Origin: Lucinisca nassula
Lineage: Eukaryota > Mollusca > Bivalvia > Lucinida > Lucinidae
Assembly (NCBI GenBank): GCA_963580285.1
Contig: OY757026.1
Span: 81,261,817-81,325,816 of the forward strand
Length of the DNA: 64,000 bases
Direction: 5' to 3'
A model generated the notes under the pieces. The model was not told the DNA's origin. It saw only the letters and a program-made list of their open reading frames with translations, and ran no database searches. The translations under genes were made by a program, and so were the position numbers. Below are positions 34,128 to 47,819 of the stretch, one piece after another. Numbering within the stretch: position 1 is the first letter of the stretch; every line of letters starts with the position of its first letter.

Positions 34128-34340
34128 TTAACCCTTATCTTGCTGTTCACGACAACCCCTATCTTTGCAAACAGTGTAAATCCAGATAAGATTGCTTCTT
34201 CAGAAGCCATCTGATCAGGATCTACACTGTTTGGCATTTAGTTTATGAATTTGTAGCAGTAAATTACATCAAGTAATTTGATTGGTTGATAGACAGACAT
34301 GGGTGTAACTTAAATGAATATTCAGCAAGATCATGGTTAA
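34128..34340. mobile_element. MITE M4
   Basis: TAACCCTTATCTTGCTG start; stem with a few mismatches. Confidence 0.75.
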
Positions 34341-34437
34341 AAGATACTTATATTGTCACAATAAATGCTGTACAAAGCTTATATTACTTGATTCTAATAT
34401 GCGATGCTAAATAAAGCTTCTTTATCCATTTCACTAT

Positions 34438-34790
34438 TGACCCATGTCCTGCTGAATAAATTAATTTAGCCCAACAAATTACTGTCATCCAATCAAATTA
34501 CTTGGATATAAATAATTCAATCAAACTTGTAAACTGCATGATGAACAGTGTAGATCCTGATCAGATGGCTTCTTCAGAAGCCATCTGATCTGGATGTACA
34601 CTGTTTGCAAGGGTAGGGTTTTTCATGTTCATCGGGAAAATACTTAAACCCTAACTTTGCAAACAGTGTAGAGCCAGACCAGATGATCATCTGATCAGGA
34701 TCTACACTGTTTGTCATTCAGTTTGCAAATTGGAATGAATAAATAATATCAAGGAATTTGAATGATTGAAATGTAAATAGGTGTGGCTAA
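34438..34790. mobile_element. Two adjacent M4 MITEs, diverged
   Basis: One copy at 34438-34651 and a shorter one from 34655; the second has lost the middle of its stem (AGATGATCATCT). Confidence 0.65.
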
Positions 34791-34879
34791 ATCAACTAGA
34801 AATATTTCAGAGGAAAACAATGCACCCCCCACCCCACCTTCGTAACCATAAACATAATTTAAACAAACATTTCACCTTG

Positions 34880-37235
34880 AAAACTAAGTTTACGTCACCA
34901 AAATCTAAGGTGCATACAAGCCATTTTTAGCCCCCAAAAATGACTATCCTCGGGAGCCTGTGACCTTACAAGGTCAAGATCACCAATTTCCTATCAAATA
35001 CAGTCGACTCTCGTTATCTCGAACCTCACAGGACCGGATAAAAAAGTTCGAGTTATCCGTAGTACGAGATAACCAAAGTGTGACGTCACATGTATGCCAG
35101 AACACATTGTTTGCCGTGATATGCTTGGTATTCTATGTAATTCTTACATGAACGGTTTACTGAGTTTTTAAAACTTGTTTTAAAAGTACTGGAGCTTGTC
35201 AGAGTTTAGCGTTCATGAACAAATTAATAAATAAATAAAACTGATAGATTTCTCACGTATTTTGTTGTCTTTTCGCTTATATTACTTTGGAGAGCAGTTC
35301 ATGCTATATAAGTCATACAGTAGTTTGACTCATCTCCCCTCTAACTGATTAACCGTCACTATGGCAAACAGTTTAGGTCCTGCCGCGAAAGCTCATTATG
35401 AGCAATCCCTTTTGGATCTACACTGTTTGTACATGGATTTGCATCGGTTAAGAAACAGACGGGTTAACAACAATACACGTGAATTGTTCCGAACAACTGC
35501 GTTTTTAACATGCCCAGATTATCACACCTTTTGTCACTTTCTTTGAATTTCTGCAAGAAAGACAACACCGCCTTTTATCACGGAAATTTTGCAAATCATT
35601 GACACGAGATGGTGTAAGATTAAAGGTTGAGCACCGTGTGTCAGTCTTTATTACACGCACATGATTTTCTTAGTAGCCGAAAAGGTATTGTGTGTGTTAA
35701 TTTTAATTGCAAACGCACCTGGACAAATTGGATCATTAACAACATTGTGAGTATTGATGAATTGTTTTCTAAAGGCCTATTACAAAATTGAAGGACCGGA
35801 CGAGTGTTTTTTTTTTATTTTTTTTATTTCGTTACGTCAAGAATCCCGGTTCGAGATACGCAGTAGTAAAAACAGTGAAAAATACATTCAGGGACTGAAA
35901 ATGATGGGAGAGATATCCGAAGTGTCGACTTAAAAGTAGTTCAACACATGCGAAGTTGAAATACAATAAATATATAGGGGAAATGTACGGGACTTAGCAA
36001 TCGGTTCAACATAAGCGATAGGGTCGAGATAAGCGGGGTCGAGATAAAGAGAGTCAACTGTATTTGACAGGTTGCAAACTATTTTGTACTAAATTTGGCC
36101 AGCATTCATCATTTCTTAAATGAGACTGGGCGCAGACAAGCCATTATTTGCCAAAAACTGAGTATTTTTGGGTGCCTGTGACCTTGAAAATAAGGTCAAG
36201 GTCACCAAAATATAATCAAATTGTTGGTAGGTTGCAATGATATATTGTACTATGTTTGACCAAATTTCATTGATTCAGTCATGAGATAGGGTGCATATAA
36301 GCCAAACTTGACTGTTTTTGTAGGCCTGTGCCCTTGAAAATAAGGGCAAGGTCACCAAAATCTAATTAAGGTTTTGGTGGATTGCAATGACATCTCATAC
36401 CAAGTTTGATTACCCTTCATTGATTTGTTCATGAGATTGGGTGCAGACAAGCCAAAATTGACCATTTTGTGGGGTCTGCACCCGTGAAAATAAGGTTACG
36501 GTCACCAAAATCTGATCAAATCTTCACAGTGATATATTGTACTAAGTTTGGCCAAATTTTATCAAGTCATTTACAAAATATGGTGCAGTGAAGCCTTTGA
36601 CAGTTTTAGAGGGCCTGTGCCCTTTAAAATAAGGTCAAGGTCACAAAAACCTAAACAAATCTTTGGTAAGTTACAATGATATAATGTACTAAGTTTCACA
36701 AAATTTCAACAATTCGTTCATGAGATTGCAGACAAGCCATTAGGATGCATTTAAGCCAAAATATAGGGTGCAGGCAAGCCAAAATTGAACACTTTTGGGG
36801 ATCTGTGCCCTTAAAAATCAGGTCCAGGTCACTAAAATCTAAGTAAATTTTTGGTAGGTTGCAATGACATATTGTTACAAGTTTGACCAACTTTCACTGA
36901 TTTGTTCATGAGATAGGGTGCAGACAAACCAAAATTTACCATTTTTGGGGGTCTGTGCCCTTGAAAATGAGGTCAAGGTCACCAAAATCTAATCAAATCT
37001 CTGGTAGGTTGCAATGACATGTTTTAACAAGTTTGACCAAATTTTATCACTTCACTCATGAGATAGGGTGCCGACAAGCCAAAACTGACAGTTTTTGTGA
37101 GCCTGTGCCCTTGAAAATAAAGGTCAAGGTCACAAAAATCTAATCAAATCTCCCATACAGTGCAATGACATATTGCACCAAGTCTGACCAATTTTCATTA
37201 ATTTGTTCACGGGATAGGGTGCCGCCACGTCAAAA
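34880..37235 (+). repeat. T3 tandem array, about 145-bp units, left part
   Basis: Units contain AAGGTCAAGGTCACCAAAAT, GGTAGGTTGCAATGA and TTGTTCATGAGATAGGGTGC. The array resumes at 39202-39440 beyond T4 and is interrupted at 35001-36060 by a pogo-like element. Confidence 0.85.
35001..36060. mobile_element. pogo/Tigger-like DNA transposon, non-autonomous
   Basis: Terminal inverted repeats CAGTCGACTCTCGTTATCTC and its mirror GAGATAAAGAGAGTCAACTG, flanked by TA on both sides (34999-35000, 36061-36062). Removing it rejoins the T3 unit. No transposase is readable; the open frame at 35361-35546 begins in a MITE-like hairpin and is not called. Confidence 0.8.
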
Positions 37236-39201
37236 CTAGAATTGTTTTTCTACAAAAACACAGATGTCTCCCCCGTTTTTGACTGTTAAGTATAACCTTG
37301 ACATTGGAGGTATTGAGCTGGGTATTGTGTGCAACACATCATCTAATGAAGATGAACATTTCTGCATAGTAACTTTAAAAATGTTCAAAGAAAAATAAAA
37401 AAGTTATTGGCCGTGAACAAAAAAAGCACTTTTTTACCTTTGACCTCTAAGTATGGCCTTGACCTTTGAGGTACAACACATCGTCTCATGATTGTTAACA
37501 TTTCTGCCAAGTAATTTCATAATCCATCAAAAATTAGGAAGTTATTGACCGTCCCTTTTTTTACCTTTGACCTCAAGGTATGACCATTGGAGGTATGGAC
37601 CTTGGTCTTGCACATGACTCATGGTCTAATGACGGCAAACATTTCTGCATGGTTACTTTATAAAGTCCATCCAGAAATAAAAAAAGTTAATGACTGGACA
37701 CAAAAAAAACTTTTTTTACCTCTGACCTCTTAGTACGACCTTGATCTTGGAGGTACCGACCTGGGTCTAGCATGCACCACATTGTCTCATGATGGTTAAC
37801 ATTTCTGCCAAGTAATTTCACAATCTATTCAGGAAGAAGAAAGTTATTGACTGAACACTAAAAAAGGGCCCCTTCTTGTCCTTTGACCTCTTCGTACGAC
37901 CTTGACATTTGAGGTACTAACTTGAGTCATGCACACAACACATCGTCTCAAGGTGGTTAAAATTTCTGCCAAGTAATTTCAAAATCCATCTAAAAATAAG
38001 AAAGTTATTGACAGAACACAAAAAGGCCCCTTTTTTTACCTTTAACCTCTATGTATGACCTTGACCTTTCAGGTACCAAACTGGGTCATGCGTGAAACAC
38101 ATCCTCTCATGGTGGTTAACACTTCTGCCTAGCAATTTCAAAATCCATCTAAAAATAAGAAAGTTATTGACCAAACATGAAAAAAGGCCCCTTTTTTACC
38201 TTTGACCTCTATCTATGACCTTGGCATTTTAGGTACCAAACTGAATCATGCATGCAACACATCTTCTCATGATAGTTAACATGTTTGACAAGTAACTTTA
38301 AATTCTATCTAAAAATGAGCAAGTTATTGACAAAACCCGGAAAAAAGCCCCTTTTTTACCTTTGACCTCTAAGTATGACCTTGATCTTTGAGGTACCAAT
38401 CTGGGTCATGCTAACAACACATCGTCTTATATTGGTTAACATTTTTGCCAAGTGATTTCAAAATCCATCTCAAAATTAGAAAGTTATTGACCAAATAAGA
38501 AAAAAAGGCCCCTTTTTGACCTTTGACCTCTAAGAATGACCTTGACCTTTGAGGTACAGGCCTGCCTCATGTGCACCACACATCTTCTCATGGTTGTTAA
38601 TAATTATGCCACGTAATTTTAAAATCCATCTCAAAATAAGAAAGTTATTCACTAAATAAGAAAAAAAGGTCCCTTTTTTTACCTTTGACCTCTAAGTATG
38701 ACCTTGACCTTTGAGGTACCAACCTGCCTCATGCGCACCACACATCATCTCATGGTTGTTAAAAATTATGCCAGGTAATTTTAAAATCCATCTCAAAATA
38801 AGAAAGCTATTGACCAAATACGAAAAAAAATCCCCTTTTTTGACCTTTGACCTCTAATTATGACCTTGACCTTTGAGGTACTGACCTGCCTCATGCGCAC
38901 CACACATCGTCTCATGGTTGTTAATAATTATGCCAAGTAATTTTAAAATCCATCTCAAAGTAAGAAAGTTATTGATCAAATACGAAAAAAAGGCCCCTTT
39001 TTTGACCTTTGACCTCTAAGTATGACCTTGACCTTTGAGGTACCGACCTGCCTCATGCGCACCACACATCGCCTTATGGTTGTTAATATTTCTGCCATTT
39101 TCAAATTATAGAGCGGACACAAAGTGTGACAGACAGACGGACAGACGCCCGGGGGAAAAACAATATGTCTCTCCGAAAAAAAAATTTTCGGGGGAGACAT
39201 A
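37236..39201 (+). mobile_element. Satellite-cored element T4, nested in T3
   Basis: Left end CTAGAATTGTTTTTCTACAA..GATGTCTCCCCCG. Core is about 11 units of roughly 160 bp (TTTACCTTTGACCTCTAAGT, CAAGTAATTTCAAAATCCAT). Right end GACAGACGGACAGACGCCCG followed by a TCTCTCCGAAAA..TTTTCGGGGGAGA hairpin (39163-39197). T3 sequence resumes on both sides. Confidence 0.75.
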
Positions 39202-39440
39202 GTTGACAATTTATGGGGGCTTGTGCCCTTAAAAATAAGGTCAAGGTCATGAAAATCTTATCAAATCTTTGATGATTTGCAATGATATATTGTTCCAAGT
39301 TTGTCCAAATTTCATCAATTTGTTCATGAGATTGCAGACAAGCCATTTTTGGCTGAAAATTGACAATTTAATTGGGCCTTTGCCCTTGATAATAAGGTCA
39401 AGAACATTAAAACCTAATGGCTGTTTTCCCCCATCCTTGT
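39202..39440 (+). repeat. T3 tandem array, right part
   Basis: Continues the T3 unit (AAAATAAGGTCAAGGTCATG) after T4. Confidence 0.75.
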
Positions 39441-39496
39441 GATGTCACCATACAAGTTTGGTCAGAATCAATCAGAAGATTCAGGAGATATGGTGT

Positions 39497-39800
39497 TTCT
39501 AACAGGCTACGCCGGCAAACAGTGCATACCCAGATCAGATGCCACATTCTCAGAACTCGGCGTCTAATCAGGGCCTGCCCTATTAGTTAACATACTTTTC
39601 CATCAAAAATAGAATAAGAATGAAAACATAGGCCTACCACCCCTTATATGACAAATGGACTTGTCCAACATATAGCAATGGAAGATTCCAATAGTAAACA
39701 GAGCCAGTCCTGTCATGCATTCTGCAACATCTGATCTTGGCTTGTAGTGTTCACCAGTACCCTAGACAGGGGTATTTCTGTGTATCAAATACTTTAACCC
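39497..39800. repeat. M5-like stem repeats, decayed
   Basis: GGCAAACAGTGCATACCCAG and similar M5 words; ends not defined. Confidence 0.45.
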
Positions 39801-39822
39801 ATTGAATACTGGTGAACCCATT

Positions 39823-40092
39823 ACGCAAACACGCCTATACAAATTCATTGCCACCTTTATCGCCGGAAAAATGAAAATTCTAGGATGAAAAATTGTTATA
39901 TTTTTCTTATTTCTGCTCAAAATAAAGATTGTGGGCACTCGTTAGAACCGCCTCATCGAGGTGGTTCTAACGAGTACCCACAATCTATATTTTAGAGCAG
40001 AAATAAGAAAAATAAGGTTTACCCCTGTTAACCCCAGTTTTACTTTATAAAAGTGGGGTTCAAGGGGGTCAAAATTATACAGGTGTTCGTGA
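39823..40092. mobile_element. MITE M1
   Basis: Ends ATTACGCAAACACGCCTATA / ATACAGGTGTTCGTGATG; palindrome arms intact round CCTCATCGAGG. Confidence 0.8.
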
Positions 40093-40097
40093 TGCTT

Positions 40098-40264
40098 CCA
40101 CTGCTATATGCCTATTTTTTCATTTTTATTCTATTTTTACGGAAAAGGAAAATTCTGTAAGCAAATGGTGCATGCCCTGATCTGACGCCACGTTCTGCGG
40201 CGTCTGATCTCGGCCTGCTTTATTTGCCAAGGTACCCCTTTAGGGGTTTCCCCCATACAATGGG
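40098..40264. repeat. M5-like stem repeat
   Basis: GACGCCACGTTCTGCGGCGTC stem and GGTACCCCTTTAGGGG, as in M5. Confidence 0.6.
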
Positions 40265-40493
40265 TTAACCCTTTTTGTACCACATGGAATCTTCCTCCTT
40301 ATATATGGCAGGAGTCCATTTCAAAATTAAGGGGTGTCAGGTTGTGTGTTCTTCAAAATTTATTTGGAAAATGGCTGAATTTTCAGCAAACAGTGTAGGC
40401 CCTGTTCAGACGCCGCATTCTGCGGCGTCTGATCTGGGCCTGCACTGTTTGCCTGGGTACCCCTTTAGGGGTATCCCGCATACAATGCGTTAA
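40265..40493. mobile_element. MITE M5 in host intron
   Basis: TAACCCTTTTTGTACCACAT start, GACGCCGCATTCTGCGGCGTC stem, GTTAA end; 31 bases downstream of the donor of the 40525 exon. Confidence 0.75.
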
Positions 40494-40524
40494 GCTTCAT
40501 CTTACTGTAAGCTTATCTACTGAC

Positions 40525-40727
40525 CATATAATCAGTTTCCTGTCTAACAAGGGTAGCGTTCTGCAGCAACTCTTCCTTTAAAGCATCTTCCTTGAGTGTT
40601 AAGGACCTCAGAAACCTTTCCTCTACGTCATTGGGGATCTGGGTGTTGCCAAGCTGAAAATAGCGCACATCCACAAATATCCCCTTTTTGTCATCTGTAC
40701 ACATTCTGTCACAATCTGTTGGGCAGC
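40525..40727 (-). CDS. Host gene, middle exon (SPFH/Band 7-like)
   Basis: 203-bp exon. The acceptor reads CTTTTTATCATTTAG before 40727; the donor is ATG|GTCAGT after 40525. It encodes, after completing a Gly codon with the upstream exon, CPTDCDRMCTDDKKGIFVDV, then RYFQLGNTQIPNDVEERF and a charged helix with LVRQETDYM. The motif 'VDVRYFQLGNTQIP.. VEERF' resembles the core of SPFH/Band 7 domains, where a strand with Leu-Gly precedes 'IP' and a helix. Five cysteines are spread across this exon and the preceding one. Start phase (1) and end phase (0) both match the neighbours. Immediate flanks are M5 MITEs. The exon call is stronger than the family call. Confidence 0.78.
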
Positions 40728-40754
40728 CTAAATGATAAAAAGTTGCACAAAATT

Positions 40755-40981
40755 AACCCTTTTTGTACCAAATTGAATCTTCCACCATGTATATAGCATG
40801 AGTCCATTTCGAAATTTAGGGATGTCAGGTTGTGTTTCCTTCAAAACTTATTAGGAAAATGGCTGACTTTTTTGCAAACAGTGTAGGCCCTGATCAGACG
40901 CCGCATTCTGCGGCGTCTGATCTGGGGCTGCACTGTTTGCCAAATACCCGTTTTAGGGTTTCCGGTAAAAAATGGGTTAAT
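40755..40981. mobile_element. MITE M5 in host intron
   Basis: Second M5, just upstream of the acceptor of the middle exon, same orientation as the copy at 40265. Confidence 0.75.
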
Positions 40982-41436
40982 GATGTTGCTAGTTAACATA
41001 TCGTTAAAACTTTGATCTGACATTAAATATGGTAAATACACAATTTTTTTTTTTTTTTCCTGAAAAAAATGTGAGTAGCTTTTGCTAATGCAAAAGCTGC
41101 TCACAATTTTTCAAGCAAAAATACCAAAATTCTATATATTGACTATTGTACTTGCTAGAACATTCAACAATATACCAACTACCGTAAAAATTCGCCTATA
41201 AAACGAGGATTTTTTCCCTCTAAAATGAGCCCAAAAATGACCCTGTCTTATAGCCCAGTCATGGACTGCAGGCTTTTTTCCGGCAATGTCCGCCGAAGAC
41301 CAGACATACAGAAAAAGCCGATCAGTGATTTTTGAATTGATATAAATCGCCGCCAACAACCACCGCTACCGTTTTTCTGCATGTTTTTCTTAATGAGCTT
41401 GTTAAGCTATAAAGGATGCTTTGAACAACTGGCCCC
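40982..41436. mobile_element. MITE M6 with an insertion
   Basis: M6 stem at about 41060-41110 (GTGAGTAGCTTTTGC..GCAAAAGCTGCTCAC) and M6 right end; 41180-41395 is foreign sequence starting CCGTAAAAATTCGCC. Confidence 0.6.
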
Positions 41437-41669
41437 AGAAAAAATGTAGACAGACAGACTCTAGTACAGACAGACACATGCACTGATAGACAAACAGACA
41501 GAATGATATACACACAAACAGTCTCACAATTATCCTGAAGACCTCTACTAACTGTCACCCCTGCTTAACGACCACCCCTGCTTAACAACCACCCCTGATT
41601 AACAACCAACACTCTTCATGGGGCACATGCAATCATTCCCTATAAGCATTTTTGTTGTACATGTATATT
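41437..41669. other. Unassigned intronic stretch
   Basis: Short reiterated AACAACCACCCCTG units at 41560-41605 (about three). Confidence 0.45.
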
Positions 41670-41896
41670 TAACCCATTTAGTACCGGAAACCCCAAAAGG
41701 GATACCTTGGCAAACAGTGCAGGACCAGATGAGACGCCACAGAATGCGGCGTCTCATCAGGGCCTACACTATTTGCAGGAAGTTCAGCCATTTTCCAAAT
41801 CAATTTTGAAGATACCACAACCTGACACCCCTAAATTAAGAAATGGACTCCTGCTATATATAAGGAGGAAGATTCCATTTGGTACAAAAAGGCTTA
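41670..41896. mobile_element. MITE M5, reverse orientation
   Basis: Reverse complement of the 40265 copy. Confidence 0.7.
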
Positions 41897-42008
41897 ATAT
41901 CTGCTGAACAGCCACCTCTCTACTCAGCCAAAAACACTTAACTCAGTTTAAATTCCCACTACCAGGGGCACTCATTTAATGTTGTCATTGGAGTTCTACA
42001 GGATGCGT

Positions 42009-42172
42009 TAGAAGCCTCCATGTTGTAGTGGTTATGCTACTCGCCTTGTAAACCAGGGGTCGCAGGATCGATCCCGGGCTTCTCCAGACTTTCGGATCAG
42101 TCTTTAAACTGAGGTCCCGTCTCCGTATGACCTTAACTGTTGTGAGACGTAAAACCCAAACACTCACTCACA
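42009..42172 (+). mobile_element. tRNA-derived SINE S1
   Basis: ATGTTGTAGTGGTTATGCTA (A-box region), GTCGCAGGATCGATCCCGGG (B-box region), TCTCCAGACTTTCGGATC and a CACTCACTCAC tail. The sense copy of the family. Confidence 0.8.
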
Positions 42173-43177
42173 GGATGCGTTATAAATCTCATTCACATTT
42201 TGTTTACTTTGGACAATTCTACCTTGATGGAAACACACTTTTCAAGTCTTGAAATCCATTCTGTAGAGATAGAGAAGTAAGCCTTTTTATACCGCAATCA
42301 GGCATTCTAGTAACCTAATAAAGGGGGTAACCTAATATTCTTGTAACCTAATAAATTCTAGTAACCTAATAAATCTTCCACTGACCGTTCCAAGGCGGCT
42401 CTTCTGTGGCGATTTATTTATGTTGTTGTTTGTTACTTACTGTGTGTATCACTTGTGTCTTTTGGTTTTGGATGGCCATATGGCCATTTTGTGGGAAAGT
42501 AACTGTCCTTATGGCCTTCCTTTGTTTAGGTTTCCATTATGGTCTGGTCGCTTAATGTTTGTATTTCTTTCCCTTTGGTGTCTTTTATGGGTGGAGTAAG
42601 TTAATTGTATCAATTCCTGATCTTTGTTTTACTTCTACTTTGAATTACTGCACGCTATAATCGGTAGTGACCTATAATACCTTCTCCTGACCTATAATAC
42701 GTCTAGTGACCGTTTATAGACAGGGCCTACTTTTCATGTCACTAATTTACAAGTGTAAACAATAACATGCAACCTTTTCTACATTTGAAAACAACGAAAA
42801 TGCAAATTAAAATCTTTGCTACATTTATTTGAACAGATTTTCAGAAATTTCAGCTAAATTCTTACCTTCTCGGCCTTTCCTGGTTTGAATGGCCCGTTGG
42901 AATAACTGCGCAATGCTACTGCAGTTGCTTCTCAACCTCAAAAATAATTTCTAAAGCTAAAATAAACTACTTATTTGCAGATTTTCATACAGAATGTAAA
43001 GCGCTGAGAAACTTTTATTCGAGCGTCCATGTTGTTTCCTACGTCTTTGTTGACGTCACGTTATACTACGTTTGCACGCCATGGCACTGAATGTCGTTTA
43101 ATTTGCCACACTGTCTACTGTCTTTTTTGCTTAAATTTGCTTATTTATTGCAAATCCCTTGATTGTATTGAATTGCG
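42173..43177. other. Unassigned intronic stretch
   Basis: A short array of GTAACCTAATAAA units lies at 42308-42385 (about four), and GACCTATAATAC occurs twice near 42670-42700. No exon recognised. Confidence 0.45.
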
Positions 43178-43345
43178 GTATAAACTAAATACATGGTTTA
43201 GTGTATTTAATAAAAAAATATAATCGGTTGGCTGCGACAATTTCATAGGGGCTCGCTAAAGCTCGCCCCTAATTGTCTATGGCTCACTGATTATATTTTA
43301 TTATTAAAGACACTAACCATGTATTTACTATTTAGGTATACCCTG
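43178..43345. repeat. Inverted repeat with about 55-bp arms
   Basis: TAAATACATGGTTTAGTGTA and AGACACTAACCATGTATTTA arms enclose AGGGGCTCGC..GCTCGCCCCT. Confidence 0.7.
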
Positions 43346-43499
43346 AAGATACTGGTAAATTGCACAACCAAGTGCACTTTGGGATTCATAACGGCGATCA
43401 GAAAAGGTTTTCTTTAGTAAAGGAAACCAGAAAATGTCCAAGGGACTACGGTCTAGCGAATTATGTGGATGGGATAGCCGTACTACCTTTCCCTCTTTC

Positions 43500-45604
<2,105 letters not shown>

Positions 45605-45714
45605 CGTCTTTATTTAATGAGGCTTGCGCATTCGGTTTCCCGATCTTCCATGCGGGCCTCACATATATACAACATATACACAGACAACATAATATACAAC
45701 ATATACATGGTTAG

Positions 45715-45855
45715 TGTATTTAACTAGAGCTGTCAGTGAAACTGACTAGGGCCCCGGCAGCGCTATCAGAGGAGTAGGAAAATTTGTGGACGGACAGACA
45801 GACAGACAGAGTGATTACTATAGGGCACCCCCACTTTCAGTGCGGGGCCCTAATA
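45715..45855. mobile_element. Short element T5, ends without a core
   Basis: AACTAGAGCTGTCAGTGAAA left, GGACGGACAGACAGACAGAC, then CACTATAGGG-like GATTACTATAGGGCACCCCC and a GGGGCCCT end. Like a T4-type element lacking tandem units. Confidence 0.5.
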
Positions 45856-45960
45856 ATGTGGTGTCTTGGACAAGAACACACTTGTGAGAAGGTGCATTGT
45901 CATGGATAAGACACAGACCTCTTAAACCTGTTGAAGGTCTTCGTTTTTCATACTGTACCT

Positions 45961-46177
45961 TAATGATCCAAAGTATCGGGACAGATAGGCCTAAGCAAAC
46001 AGTGTAGACCCATATCAGACTGCTGGTGAACGAGCAGTCTGAAAAGGGTCTTCACTGTTTGCCATTCGGTCTTCACCTTTTGGACTCCTTGCTGGATTGT
46101 GAAACAAATTTGTTCAAATTTTAAGAGAATTATAGCAAGTCCTGAAGGTGTCCGAAATTTTAGGATTTTTACGGTAC
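45961..46177. mobile_element. MITE M8
   Basis: CAAAGTATCGGGACAGATAG through GGATTTTTACGGTA. Confidence 0.65.
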
Positions 46178-46326
46178 CTTCTCTTTTGACAATACGATAC
46201 CATTCGTATACCATTCTTATCAAATTTACCTATAATTGTCTTGCCATTCGGTGAGGGAATTTGAACAATGTGTCTATTACAACTGAGAGATACTGCATAC
46301 AAAACTTTCGCCACACTTTTAATTTC

Positions 46327-46631
46327 TTTGTTTGTTTGATTTGAGGTTTAACATCCCCGTCAACAGTGTAAAGGTCATTTTGGAGACATTGCTTCCAATT
46401 TTGTGGGATATTTACCCGACATTGAGATGAAATGACATCTCAAGCCCCCCGCCCAATGAAACCAATAGGGTTTATATTTTTAAAGCATGGACGGGCCGAC
46501 TCGCACCGCTTTGCCTGGGCAGGCTTAGATCCTCTAAGCGGTTTACCAGTACTCATGTGCGGGTCAGTTTCAGCTCTTCGTGGAAGCATCATGCAGCCCA
46601 TATATTTCTTCAAGCCCAGATTGGCGGGGCC
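46327..46631 (-). repeat. SINE-like repeat R1, copy 5
   Basis: Full-length, same ends as the other copies. Confidence 0.6.
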
Positions 46632-46984
46632 CAACCACGCTTTTAATACTTTTGGCAATAGCCCACCATACTTGGTCTTTTCGCAGCCACACTGCGTGTT
46701 ACTGATGCATCTCTGCGACTCAAAATAACAGACCCAGGTTCATCACCTGTAAACAGCTTTGAAATTCTTCTGTCAAATTTTTGTACATTTTTCCAAAAGA
46801 TTTCTCGCCATTTTTAAAGGGGACTTCAACACTGAACTGAAAACTGTGGCATGTACAAGATTTTTCTGGGCCAGACTAGCTAGTTTCCAACAAATAGGCC
46901 TCATCAGTGACCCTCAAACTCTTTCCAAATTCTGCAGCGGAATCAATGATTCCAAAGAACTAGAAAATATAACCCATACTATGA
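46632..46984 (-). other. Hammerhead-bearing repeat relic
   Basis: Sequence surrounding the decayed hammerhead. No RT or GIY-YIG endonuclease of a Penelope-like element was seen. The open frame from 46759 (TTG start) is not convincing. Confidence 0.45.
46868..46913 (-). ncRNA. Hammerhead ribozyme, decayed
   Basis: Minus strand, in order: stem I GGGTCA, core CTGATGA, 13-base stem II segment, GAAA, palindromic stem III CTAGCTAG, TC, stem I' TGGCCC (one G-U pair). Spacing is identical to 62003-62048. Stem II (GGCC..GTTG) no longer pairs properly, so activity is doubtful. Confidence 0.65.
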
Positions 46985-47109
46985 TTCCTCTGGTTGAAAT
47001 TTCAGCAAACTGTGAAGGCCCTGATCAGATGCCCCGTTCTGCAGCGTCTGATCTGGGCCTCGCTGTTTGCCAATTACCCATTTTGGGGTTTCCCATAAAA
47101 ATTGGGTTT
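46985..47109. repeat. M5 right half
   Basis: CAGCAAACTGTGAAGGCCCT and GGGCCTCGCTGTTTGCC stem, CCATTTTGGGGTTTCCC end. Confidence 0.6.
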
Positions 47110-47210
47110 AAAAGAGGAATCCAAAGACATGCCAAAAGCTTTTGTGTTGAAGTTTCTGTCCCAGACAAGTCTGTATAGAGCAATAAAGCTTCATTCATGA
47201 TCTGTATGCT

Positions 47211-47419
47211 TAACTCTTATCTTGCTGTTCACGACAACCCCTATCTTTGCAAACAGTGTAGATCCAGATCAGATGGCTTCTTCAGAAGCCATCTGATCAG
47301 GATCTACACTGTTTGGTATTCAGTTTATGAATTTGTAGCAATGAATTACATCAAGTAATTTGATTGGTTGACAGACAGTAATGGGTGTGGCTTAAATGAA
47401 TATTCAGCAAGATAAGGGT
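47211..47419. mobile_element. MITE M4
   Basis: Complete copy with perfect central stem. Confidence 0.8.
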
Positions 47420-47819
47420 GCTGAAACAAGAGGACCATGGGCCACAATGCTCACCAGAGCTCAGGGGGCCACTGCCCACTGGCAGCAATGTATTTTAATT
47501 AACCATGGAAGCCCTGCTCCCAAGGCTGCTACAGATAAAATTTCGACCCAATCAGACTAGTGGCTTCAGAGGTCTGATGTTGCTTGAAGACAACAGATGA
47601 CAATTTACGATTTCCCATCTGTGGCAATAGGCCAAAAAGAACATTATTAAAGGAACATTTCTATGAAAGTTTGACAAAATATCTTGAGACGCATTAATGT
47701 CATTTTTCAATTTTCCCCAGTATAAGTCAATGGAAACTCTTAACTTGCCATAGCAAACAAACCAAAGAGCCAAATTTCATAAACCAGAGCTCAGGTGGGC
47801 AGTGCTCAATGGAGCCCTG

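Noticed and set aside
35361..35546. 61-codon frame inside the pogo-like element, considered as a transposase remnant
   Set aside because: Its first half is a MITE-like hairpin (GCAAACAGT..ACACTGTTTG) and there are no DDE or CENP-B-type motifs.
46759..47178. 139-codon open frame
   Set aside because: Starts with TTG, crosses the antisense of a decayed hammerhead and ends in an M5 MITE.
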